Source: Armigeres subalbatus | Taxonomy: Eukaryota > Arthropoda > Insecta > Diptera > Culicidae | Assembly: GCF_024139115.2 (NCBI RefSeq) | Contig: NC_085140.1 | Span: forward strand, 298,110,978-298,174,977 | Length of the DNA: 64,000 nt | Direction of reading: 5' to 3' | Shown here: in pieces, positions 10,187-19,807 of the stretch | How the letters are laid out: every line of letters begins with the position of its first letter | Position numbering within the stretch: position 1 is the first letter of the stretch | Made by a program: the position numbers and the translations under genes | Notes under the pieces: model-generated | Seen by the model: only the letters and a program-made list of their open reading frames with translations | Told to the model about the DNA's origin: nothing | Database searches by the model: none

Positions 10187-11931
10187 ATGCCTACCGCCAG
10201 CGCCGGTAAGTTCATATATTTTATTCGCTTTTTTTTTGCGATTTCCATCGGCAACATCGCTTGACTGCATTCCTTTCATGGATAAAATACCAAATTTTCC
10301 ATTCAATCCACAGCTTCATGGGTAAAATTCTTCGCTAATGCCGGCATACCGTCGCAGGCGGCCGCCGGATATGCGCATGTTTTCGTTGAGAATCGCATCC
10401 AAATGGACATGCTTATGGATCTCAACAAGGAGTACCTCCGCGAGATGGGAATCACGACCATGGGAGACATCATTGCCATCCTGCGTCACTCAAAGGTGGT
10501 CAGCGAGCAATCTGCCCGAGACAAGGTCCTATCCATACCGGGAGACGAGGGCAGCAATGGAAGCTCTTCAGTGGTGCCTGTAGCAGCCGTTTCAGCGACG
10601 CAGAGTTCCGTGCCGAAATCGGTGGTATCAAGTAAGTTGTCGAAAATCAATAAAATTGCTTCTGGGTATAAGCTACACAATGACGTGCATGTACATAGAA
10701 TATAATCCTTTGGTTGGAATAGTTCACTTCATCAGGTACAAACTAAATTGTCGTTGCAGGACCCAATTCCACAGTGTCACTTCCCAGCAAACCGCGTCGT
10801 GTATTTCAAGAACACAAAATCACACTTCCTGCTACAGGTAGTATTGGTAGGTCGGTGAATGAGATTCCCGAGAAGAAAACATCTTCAGCGATGGGAACCA
10901 CAAGTAAGAAGACGGACGTCTTTAAAAGGCTTTCACACAATTCGGACGATGATGCCGACGAGGAAAGTCTGCGTGAGCCACCCTCGAAGCTCGCTTCGAA
11001 AGTGACTCTGAAAGGCATAGAACCGATTCGAGCTAGCAAAAGTACAACGTCTATATTCTCCCGACTGGGAGGAAAAAGCAAACGAGATATTACAGATGGG
11101 CCAACGGGAATACTAAAGAAATCTCCCAACAGACCGGTTTGTATTGTTTAATTTGATTTTCATAACTGATTTATGCAAAATTTTGTATTGTTAATTGAAA
11201 ATTATGACAACAGTCTAACATTATCATTTTACCAAAATCCTTGCGTATTACAGATGTCGTTAGAGCGAAAAATTACCACCTCGTCACAGAAGATAATGGT
11301 GGTCAAGAAGATTCCAGCCAAAGCGGTCACCGTTTCGGATGACGATGAGTACAGTATGCGGAAGGCCAACATCCGTCCGAGGTCATCATTCAGCCGGATG
11401 GATACGGGAGAGCCTTTGAAATCCGTGTCCTTCTCCGAGGAGGACGAGGTTCTTGAAATAGATCCCCGCCCAGCGGGTGATCAACGTTCGCCAAAAGGTA
11501 TGAACCGAATGAGATTCAACGAGCGAGAAGTTCCCGTACGCTCCAGGCTTGGCCATTCTCCAAAGCGCAACCAGATCTCTCCACTGCGGGGACCAAAGAA
11601 AACGGTTTTCATGAAGCCCCAGCGAACGTCGGCCGGCAATGTGACGACCCTTTCGCCGTCATCACTGTCGCGATCAAAAATGAAGTCCGATGCCATGCTG
11701 TTGCGTACCGAGCTACCGGTAAAAAATCGACTGACCTTGGCCGCCCGAGCCGGTGGCCCTTCTGCAGGCAGAAAAGATCAACACACGCATAGGACCGCCG
11801 ATCGATTCAGTCTGGATTCCAAGCTGGCCGGCCTGAAGCTCAAGGGATCCAACGGGAAGCCGACGAACGGCGGCAGGAAAAGTGTCCCCAGCGGAAGTGT
11901 TTTTGACCGATTGGGTTATAATAGGAAATAA
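10187..11931 (+). CDS. SAM-domain protein of the C19orf47 type
   Basis: Four coding exons are read from splice signals: 10187-10205, 10314-10631, 10760-11136 and 11254-11931, joining in frame to 463 residues. All introns are GT-AG, of 108, 128 and 117 bases. After MPTASA, residues about 7-75 form a sterile alpha motif (SWVKFFANAGIP ... NKEYLREMGI ... GDIIAILRHSK) that I recognise as the type found at the N-terminus of the vertebrate C19orf47 family. The remainder is disordered, basic and serine-rich, with two acidic patches (NSDDDADEES, FSEEDEVLEID) and repeated short motifs FKRL, IFSRLGG and VFDRLGY. The molecular role of the family is poorly defined; RNA binding or scaffolding would be guesses. 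Confidence 0.85.
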
Positions 11932-12073
11932 GCGGGATTCTTTCGTCGAGACTACGTTGATCTTAGAGGATAGTATGCGCTAAAATAAGTAACATATATG
12001 GCAAGTTTGACAGATTGCTCCGCATGGAAGGAAAATTTCCTGTAGTAACGTTCGAGGCAAACCGAAACGAAGA

Positions 12074-12184
12074 AATAAACTATTCATATCTCTCGAGAAT
12101 ATTATAGAGTTAGAGAATTGTCTCGCAAACACGATATTTGCCAAGTGTTGAATACTGTTTGAATGGCTATATAACAGAAATAAA
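12074..12184 (+). terminator. Polyadenylation signals of the SAM-domain gene
   Basis: AATAAA occurs at 12074-12079 and again at 12179-12184, about 145 and 250 bases after the stop codon. The second, followed by a T-rich stretch, is the more likely main site. Confidence 0.55.
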
Positions 12185-12439
12185 GCTCTTCTAATTTACT
12201 AATGTAGCCCATAGCCATAGCGGCACCGTTTTATTTTATTTTGCCGTTTGTTTCTCCGTAACTTTTGCTCTGTTCTCGTTGGTCTTAGGCGATGTTTTCC
12301 CAGTTTTCACGTAAGTTAAGATCTTCTATTCTGTCTTTTCTTTCCAACATACAAAACACTCTGACTCTAAGTGTGTACCGATGTCTGATGCAAGGCAGGG
12401 TCGTAGTTAAGGGTGCTCCACAATACCCCCTCCATTTAC

Positions 12440-13857
12440 ACAAGGAATCTATTTTTTTATACCAGATTAAGGCCGGAGTGGCCTGTGCAATACATAAAAG
12501 TCTTCTGCATTCAGCTCGGTCCATGGCTGCACGTCGCCAACCACGCAGTCTGCGGAGGGTCTGCAAATCGTCCTCCACCTGATCGATCCACCTGGCCCGC
12601 TGTGCACCTTGCCTTCTTGTTCCCGTCGGTTCGTTGTCGAGAATCATTTTCACCGGATTACTGTCCAACATACTGGCTACGTGCCCGGCCCATCGCAGTC
12701 TTCCGATTTTTGCGGTGTGAACGATGGATGGTTCTCCCAACAGCTGATGCAACTCGTGGTTCATTCGCCTCATCCACTTACCGTCCGCCATCTGCACTCC
12801 ACCATAGATGGTACGCAGCACTCCGAAAACTTCTAGTGCGCGTTGGTCCTCCACGAGCATCGTCCAGATCTCGTGTCCGTAGAGGACTACCGGTTTAATA
12901 AGGGTTTTGTAGATATGTAGTCAGTTTGGTACGGCGGCGAATTTCTCTGCTGGAATCGTTATCGGAGATCACCAGTGAGCCCAAGTTCACGAATTCTTCA
13001 ACCACCTCGATTTCGTCACCACCAATACAAACTCGGGGTGGGTGGCTTACATTGTCCTCTATTTAGCCTCTTCCTATCATGTACATACTTCGTCTTCGAC
13101 GAGTTGATGATTAGTCCAATCCGTTTAGCTTCGCTTTTCAGTCTGATGTAGGCTTCCTCCATCCTCTCAAAGTTAAGTGCCATAATATCTATGTCGTCGG
13201 CGAAACCAAATAACTGGACGGACTTTGTGAAAATCGTACCACTCGTGTCGATCCCTACCCTTCGTATTACCCCTTCCAAAGCGATCACCTTGCCGTAACC
13301 CTATGCGCGTTTTGAAGGTACTCGAGAATGCCCGTGAAACTCAAACCACAGAAACCATCAAACTACGCACATCACCCGATCCATCGTTGCCTTGATCAAC
13401 CGTTTATCCGGTAATCCGTTTTCGTGCAGGTTCCTTACCATACGCCACCGTTGTCTGCCACATCGCCATTCAGGTGCTCTTCGTAGTGCTGCCGCCACCT
13501 TTGGATCACCTCACGCTCGTTTGTAAGAAGGTTCCCGTTTATCGGGCTGTGACACGTGGACCTTACGTGAACGGTTCAACTTCTCATAGAACTTTCGTGT
13601 TTTATTAGCACGGTACAGTTTCTCTGTTTCTTCACGGTCTCGATCTTCCTGCTGGCGCTTTTTACTCCCGAAAATCGAGTTTTGTCTGTTCCTCGCCCGT
13701 TTATATCGTGCCTCGTTCGCCCTTGTGCGATGTTGCAGCAATCTCGCCCATGCTCCATTCTTCTCTTCTACTAACTGCTCACATTCGCCGTCATACCAGT
13801 CATTTCTCTGATCCGGGGGGCATCGTGCCAAGTGCAGCGGTTGCGGTGCTACCGCTT
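12440..13857 (-). pseudogene. Decayed RTE-clade LINE fragment
   Basis: This is a 5'-truncated copy of the family that is better preserved at 35323-37864. Pieces in order on the minus strand are the linker after the endonuclease (13831-13511, DQRNDWYDGECEQLVEEKN), reverse transcriptase with FGFADDIDIMALNFERMEEAY (13288-13016), and the C-terminal region with KIGRLRWAGHVASM and ARWIDQVEDDLQTLRRLRGW (12860-12440). Frameshifts, stops and a deletion in the palm separate the pieces. The 5' side ends against a MITE remnant at 13858. Confidence 0.85.
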
Positions 13858-13913
13858 CAGCTTCACTGAGCTGCTTAAGCGAAAAACGTACTCTTAAAGG
13901 AACTTTTGGTTAC
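13858..13913. mobile_element. Fragment of a small foldback MITE
   Basis: About 55 bases match, in reverse orientation, the MITE at 49860-49955 (cttcactgagctgcttaag and ggaacttttggttac). One inverted end is missing, so it is truncated. It sits at the junction of the RTE and gypsy fragments. Confidence 0.6.
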
Positions 13914-15135
13914 TCAGGTAGGTGATCTCCACACAAGAATCTTGGGCATCCCGAAATACTGCGAAATTTATTTACCCCAGAAGTACTGCAACTTTTCGTG
14001 GGACGGAGAAAGATAAACCTTGTAAAAGTGTCAATAATTCCAAGTACTTGGGTATTCTGCCTTTTACTGTTAGGAAAGGGACCGCAATATTCGGCATGAA
14101 CCACCCAAAACGGAATTGGCTGCTTCGAATGAGGGCGAAATTTCATCAAGTCCTCGTTTATTAGCTGCGCACTCGATGCAACATTTAACGTGCTGTCTGA
14201 TGAAAGCATTCATGTTTTCGAACCAGAAATCTTGACTCACCAACTCAGAAGTTTTTTCAATACCGGGGTGTCCCATATCGTCGTGCATTGACTTGACAAC
14301 GTGAAAACGAACCTTCACCGGTACTACGAATTTCAAGCCACTAGGAGTCAAACGGAATATACGTCCGTTGACCTCCTTGTAGTTCTTCAATATATCCTTC
14401 TCTGCAAATAGCATTTCCTCTAACATTTTCCTTACCTTGCAGATCTTCCCGTCTTGTAATTAAAGTGCGGCTACCCAGTCAAAGCTATCAACAGTTATTG
14501 CCATCACTTTTTGGTTTTTTTCCGTTCGTCTAAGTTACGGCTGAGGCTGTCAACATGATTCATCTGACGACCGGATCGGAACTTGAGATCAAACGAGAAT
14601 TCCTGAATAGTTAACCACCAACGAGCTATTCGATGATTTAGTTCCTTCTTGGCACGTGTCAGGGCCAAAGACTGGCAGTCCGTGAAAATAGTAAAGTGCT
14701 TATTGAGCAAGTAATAGCTAAACTTTTTCAAACTTTCGACAACTCGCAAGTACTTCAAGTTCGTAGCTATGATATCGTGATTCTGGATCAGTCGTGGCTC
14801 TGCTGAAGTACATCACTGGTTGTGCCTCACGCTCATCGTTGAGCTGAAAGAGGATTCCTGCTAGTCCGAAACTACTTGCATCGCAATGAACTTCATGTTC
14901 TAGAGAGGGATTGTATAACGCCAAAACGGGACGAGTCAAAGCGAATTTGAGAGCCTGAAATGCTTTTGGTTCCGCCTTGCCTCAAACAAATGGAACTTTC
15001 CCAGTGAATCTGGTTAGTGGCGCTGCAATCATCCCATATAGTTTTGAGCAAAGCGACGAAAATATCCGATAAGACCCAAGAACTGCCTCGCACTTCGCGC
15101 GTCATAAGGAACAGGGAACTTCTCTACAGCTTCCG
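13914..15135 (-). pseudogene. Ty3/gypsy pol fragment, RNase H to integrase
   Basis: On the minus strand RNase H is recognisable first (EVHCDASSFGLAGILF, YELEVLAS, FTDCQSLALTRAKKELNHRIARWW), followed by the integrase zinc region (HPGIEKTSELV ... CCIECAANKRG) and the start of the core (FWVVHAEYCGPFP, IIDTFTRFIFL). Frames are broken at several points. The sequence differs clearly from the element at 1-7136, so this is another gypsy family. Gag, protease, most of reverse transcriptase and both LTRs are absent. Confidence 0.8.
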
Positions 15136-15480
15136 ATATTGACATTCATATGCGTATGAATGTAAACAATTTTTTTTCAACAAGTCAAAGCATACTTCGA
15201 CTCCTAAATTTGAAAATTATACTGCCGCGATTCGCATAAGAGTCCCATGTCGATTTTTGACGATTTTGATTTTCTTCTAGAAATAAGCTTAAAATGAACT
15301 CATCTTTAAGGAAAACTGATAAATTAATAGGCTTTGTTCTAGAAATTTGAAAATCAAAACCCACTTGTGTTGTCCCATCTTGCTATTTATTCGCATAACA
15401 GTCACATTCCAGATTTTGATACACTCTCGCACAAAACATCAATGTAATTATGGTCCATTTAATTGTTCCATAGCAATGTA
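15136..15480. other. Unassigned AT-rich sequence
   Basis: No coding frame or element end is identified. Motifs resembling gcataacagtcccat at about 15236 and 15395 recall an inverted repeat inside the 27.8-31.3 kb hAT-like element, suggesting decayed repeat sequence. Confidence 0.35.
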
Positions 15481-15747
15481 CAGTAGACGTTCGATAACTG
15501 CAAGTCATTTAACTGCAATGCTTTTTAACTGCAATTCGATAGTTGCAACAGTTTTGCAATTATCGGACCGCTAAACTTCAAACTGATGTCAGATTAAATG
15601 ACAGCTGCATTGCGCTGCACATTTAGATGCACTTTTATTGCATCTGACGTCGATTGACAACCGTTTGACGTCTAGAATGCGTTGCAGTTATCGAACGGCA
15701 TTCGTTAACTGAAAAGTAAACATTTTGCAGTTATCGAACGGCTACTC
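15481..15747. mobile_element. Pogo-like MITE, copy 1 (267 bp)
   Basis: It begins CAGTAGACGTTCGATAACTG and ends with the inverse, GTTATCGAACGGCTACTC, between TA dinucleotides (15479-15480 and 15748-15749). CAGT-type ends on a TA target suggest the pogo branch of Tc1/mariner. A second copy of identical length lies inverted at 24595-24861. No coding capacity. Confidence 0.75.
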
Positions 15748-16239
15748 TACGGCATTTTATCATTTTGCTGTCCACTTTAAATTTTATGAGAGAATTAAAA
15801 CTTACAGTAATCACATCCATCTTGCAAAGGCGCTGTGGTCCTCAGGCGCTCAGGCGCAGTGGTCCCACTTCTAAAATGTTACAGAAAATCCCAGGAGCCA
15901 CTGATTTTAACAGGAAAACTAAACTAGTCGAGTCCCGGCCTTTTTCAGCCACGTCTTGCACGGCAGTCGGCTCGATAACGAATGCCTAATTCTTTCAAGA
16001 GTAGTAGTAGACTGAGCGAGGACTTCGTACTCAGAATACAGAACTCAACTAGCCAGCGTAGGGATGTACAATTTAACTCTTTTTGCCTTGAGTTACATTA
16101 CTAGTTATTTAACATGTCTCCTATATATACATAAAAAAATGTTATCCTCGAGAAGTTTCACTCTGGCTCAACTTGGAATATCTGAATCGTTATTCATTCT
16201 CCTGCATGCGATCAGAAGTAATGACTAAAATACTATTTT

Positions 16240-16970
16240 TGACGTAAACTACGTCTAAGGGGAAGCCTCAGATACAGGGTGCAAAATGAAAATTTCCAAA
16301 TTGAGGACCGTCACGAAATCATGTAAGATTTCAAACGGTAATAACGTCTTTATCTTTCGATGGATTTTCGACATTTGCTTATCAATCGATTCGGAAACTC
16401 TCCAGCAATTTGCCAATTCTATTGATACTATTGATTATCAACGTTAAACTATTGAAAATGTTATTTCTTTCCAAACCGGGTGAAAAATTCAATTCCGTTC
16501 ATAAATCCCCAACACGGACATCAGATTGTAGTAACGTACGGGCCTTTTGATCCACTGCTTCGTTTTCCCTGTGTATAAAAAGCCCCGTGTTTCGCGTGCG
16601 CGCGTCATTTTCATTCTGCATGTCACGGAGAACGGACGATTTCGTTCGCACGGGAGGGCTCGTTGATTGAGATTTATGAGTGTTGATGCGGATGAAATTT
16701 TTCGTCATGTGGTGGTGGCGGTCTGGCAACAGCAGTACATCTTTTCATCCGTGTTCCCAACAGCATCGTTGTGGAAATGAATCGGTTCTTTTCAGGACCA
16801 CCATTATGTTTGGGAGGAAAATTAAGTTGAAATAATTTTTGACGTAAACTACGTTTAAGGGGAAGCCTCAGATACAGGGTGTAAAACGGAAATTTCCAAA
16901 TTCGAGACCGTCGCAATAGATTTCAAACACGAATAGCGTCTTTATCTTTCGATGCATTTTAATCACTTAC
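16240..16970 (+). repeat. Direct repeats of about 130 bp flanking a 470 bp unit
   Basis: A segment starting gacgtaaactacgtctaagg at about 16240 recurs at about 16841 with gacgtaaactacgtttaagg, followed in both by gaagcctcagatacagggtg and later by cgtctttatctttcgatg. An isolated related motif, acgtagtttacgtcgggcg, lies inverted near 23660. The arrangement suggests a tandem duplication that includes the TATA and stem-loop unit at 16574-16803. Confidence 0.6.
16574..16803 (+). other. TATA box, 34-codon frame and histone-type 3' stem-loop
   Basis: TATAAAA lies at 16574-16580. A 34-codon open frame runs 16676-16780. Three bases after its stop, 16784-16799 reads GGTTCT-TTTC-AGGACC followed by ACCA, which fits the replication-dependent histone mRNA stem-loop (six-base stem, four-base loop, ACCA flank). 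The encoded peptide does not resemble any core or linker histone, and the stop-to-stem spacing is shorter than in histone mRNAs. It may be a remnant or a decoy; function unproven. Confidence 0.35.
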
Positions 16971-17459
16971 TCTGCAGAAGTCGAATGATGGATTGAATCT
17001 TATGAATTTTTGCGTTACTGCTGCCGATTTATTGCCACAATCTCATGAATTTACTCTCAGTCAAACCAAATTCCTCCAATGAAAAATTTAATGCCCTGAA
17101 AAGGACAGATTTCAGATCATGCGAATTTCTAATCACCAACACAACAGCAACCATTCGATAGTCAGAATATCACAAGAGTATTTCACTCAAATGCAGATGC
17201 TGGCTCTATGGTTCTACCGCTACACTGCAACAGATTGCCATCGTTGGATTCTCTGTCGCAACGATCCTGTTACGAGCGATACCTACGCCATCGGTGGAAA
17301 CGAAGAGCGTGCGTCAGAAGGAGAAGCTGCAAAAATGTATTTGCATGGATGGAAGTTGAACCTGAAACAAGTAGCAGTCTATCTACTAAAATAATAACCT
17401 TGAGGGGAAATTTCACTGGTATTGATGCTATCCATGTGAATAAATTTTTGTAGCGTCCC
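16971..17459. other. Unassigned sequence left of the Jockey element
   Basis: No recognised gene. An open frame at 17119-17394 has no visible similarity to known families. Sequence near 17280-17330 has short words shared with the 22.9-23.3 kb region on the other side of the Jockey insertion, so both may derive from one repeat. Confidence 0.35.
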
Positions 17460-17948
17460 TGACGCACGGTCGTGATTCCGCCACTGACGGAAACTATCAG
17501 CCATCACCAAGCGATTGATATGCACTTTGATCAAAATTCGTCTCGCCTCAAATTATGGCTTAAGAGATGCTTTAACTGATGACACTTCAGACGTACCACC
17601 GTCTGCTCTCCGCGATAACTCGAACGAAATGGCTCGCGCGCGCGGAAGAGCTGCTTGCTTGTAATCAATAAAGTTGAATCTGTAGCCACGCCCCTTTGGT
17701 GAGTGTTTGACAATATTTGCAGCCATACCGGACAACAAAGAGGCGGGACTAATGAGCCATCTTTATTGATTATAAGAAAACTGCTCTCCCGCGCGCGCGT
17801 GTCACATCGAACAGGAGCACAGCACGCCGCAGAGCAGTTCACTTTTGTCCCCCAACTGAGACGGACGCGGTTTGATCGTGACGGAAAAACGTACGCGAGC
17901 GAAAAAGTAGTGGCAAAACATCGTGCGAAAGAAACAGCCGGTCGCAAA

Positions 17949-19807
17949 ATGCCACACCGGCGAAAAAAGATGGCATCTGCCGATCAATCAGCCAACACCA
18001 CGGCCAGCACACCACACCAAATTCGGAAAGACGGTGATCAATCCATCCTCAACACGATCCTTTCTAACAACCGGTACTCTACCGGCGGCACAGCAATCAA
18101 CGACAGCGATCTCGGTGATTTTGCTGATGTACCGGATAACGAAGAAGAAGAAGAAGGACAACAACAGCAGCAGCGCTTGACTGCAGAAAAAATCCCCCCG
18201 CTGATGGTAAAGTCCGTCGGCCTAGCCAAACTCCAAGCAACAATGAAAGCAATCAGTGTGAGTGCTGTTTACAAACTCTGCAGAGTCGGCATCAAGGTGG
18301 TCCTTGCCTCCAAAGAGGACTATCAGAAAGCCAAAAATTACCTGGAAAGATGCAAAGCGGAATTTTACACCTTCGACATCCCGTCGGAAAAGCCATTCAA
18401 GGCAGTGTTTCGCGGCCTGCCCATCATTGACAAGGATGACATCAAGGCGGACCTGGAATATCGCTACAAGCTTCGGCCCCTGGCAGTATTTCCTATGGCT
18501 CGACACAACCAAGATGTGGAATACCGGGAGTGCCTGTATCTCGTTCACTTTCCCAAAGGCTCGGTAACACTAGGTGCACTCAAGGCTGCTCGTGTGATCC
18601 TAGACGTCATCGTTTCGTGGGAAGCATATCGTGGGGCGAATAAGGACGTCACACAATGCATGCGGTGCCTGAGCTTTGGGCACGGCACACGCAACTGTCG
18701 CCTCAGAGCTAGGTGCAACCTATGTTCGCTAGACCATCAAACGGACTCCTGCCCCTCCAAGGACACTGTGGATTTTGAAGCCAAATGCGCAAGGACGGAA
18801 ATCTTCGTTTTACTATCAGTTGCATCGATGCTCAGTAGGCAGCTTCGTCATAGATTCGTGTTTGTTTTGATCAGACGCTCGGCGATGCAGGCACGAACAT
18901 CTCGCAGCATGCTGTCAAACTTCCATACCGAATTTACCGCCCGATCTTCAATAGCCGATTGATAATCGAACGCAAAACTGAATATCTACCGGGGCTGAAA
19001 TGAATATTTTGAATTGTGGTTAATTTGCACCGATAAATGATGATTATTTTAGTTTATATACTAAACAAATGCATATATTTTAGGAATCTGACTTCAAAAT
19101 GTTGAATCCATGCACCGCAGTATGAAATGATATTCATATTTTGAGATTTCAAATTGAATATCAATGTGCCAAGCTGAAGATTCATTTTGACACCGCACAA
19201 AACAACGCTGACACCGAGAGTCGACGCTTGCTGCTGTTCGTTCGCATGCCGTCCTATTCATTCGCACATTCAAATTCGGGAAGGACTAGCAACTTGATTG
19301 CGTGTTCAATGTCAGCTGTTTGAGTGTAGTTGAACTGACTTTTTCTGTCCCTGCAAATGCGTCAATTGCGGTGGCAAACATCGCTCGTCGGATCGAACTT
19401 GCCCGAAACGTGCTGAATACAAACAAATCAGACAACAGGCCTCCTCCTCCAACCAACCCGGCAGAAGAAGAGAACGAGCTGCGCCACCCGATCTGGAAGA
19501 CTTTCCTGCGCTTCTTCAAAACACTAATCAGCAGGCCCCACCGGCTGTATGGCAAACGCTTCCATCCAGAGAAGCACAAAGGTCTAGACCTATCTCGTCT
19601 GGCCCTCTCCCGGGTTTCCAGCGAACAGCTCAGCCTCATGTTGCTGCACCGCTGGGTAGCGGGTCCCCCAACGACATCCCACACCTCTACACGGCTGCTG
19701 ATCTGCAGCATATTCTGAATGAGATGTGCGACAAGCTTCAGCAATGTTCCACCTGATTGGAACAAGTCCGCTTGATTGGTAATCTCGTCCTGACCTATGG
19801 GTACTGA
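17949..19807 (+). pseudogene. Jockey ORF1 (gag-like), split by an insertion
   Basis: The chosen start, MPHRRKKMASAD, is the first methionine after the leader. After a low-complexity acidic and glutamine-rich segment comes the folded part (YKLCRVGIKVVLASKEDYQ ... FRGLPIIDKDDIKADLEYRY), then zinc knuckles CMRCLSFGHGTRNC and CNLCSLDHQTDSC. A third, CANCGGKH, is completed only after removing the insertion at 18790-19353. The C-terminal HLYTAADLQHILNEM resembles other Jockey ORF1 ends, including the relic at 62.0 kb. The protein would coat the element RNA. One internal stop lies near 19755. Confidence 0.8.
18790..19353. mobile_element. Non-autonomous hAT-like element in Jockey ORF1 (564 bp)
   Basis: It is flanked by the exact 8-base duplication CAAATGCG (18782-18789 and 19354-19361). 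Ends are caaggacggaaa and tttctgtccctg, an imperfect inverted pair. Eight-base duplications with short CAGGG-like ends fit hAT. Removing it with one duplication restores the zinc-knuckle frame of ORF1. The 172 codons preceding it are open while the insert itself has no transposase frame. Confidence 0.8.

Noticed and set aside
16499..16916. Histone gene suggested by TATA box and 3' stem-loop
   Set aside because: No histone coding sequence is present in any frame between TATA and hairpin, and the distance is too short for any core histone.
17531..17947. 138-codon minus-strand frame over the Jockey leader
   Set aside because: It overlaps the inverted GC-rich 5' UTR of the LINE, has no family match and reflects base composition.
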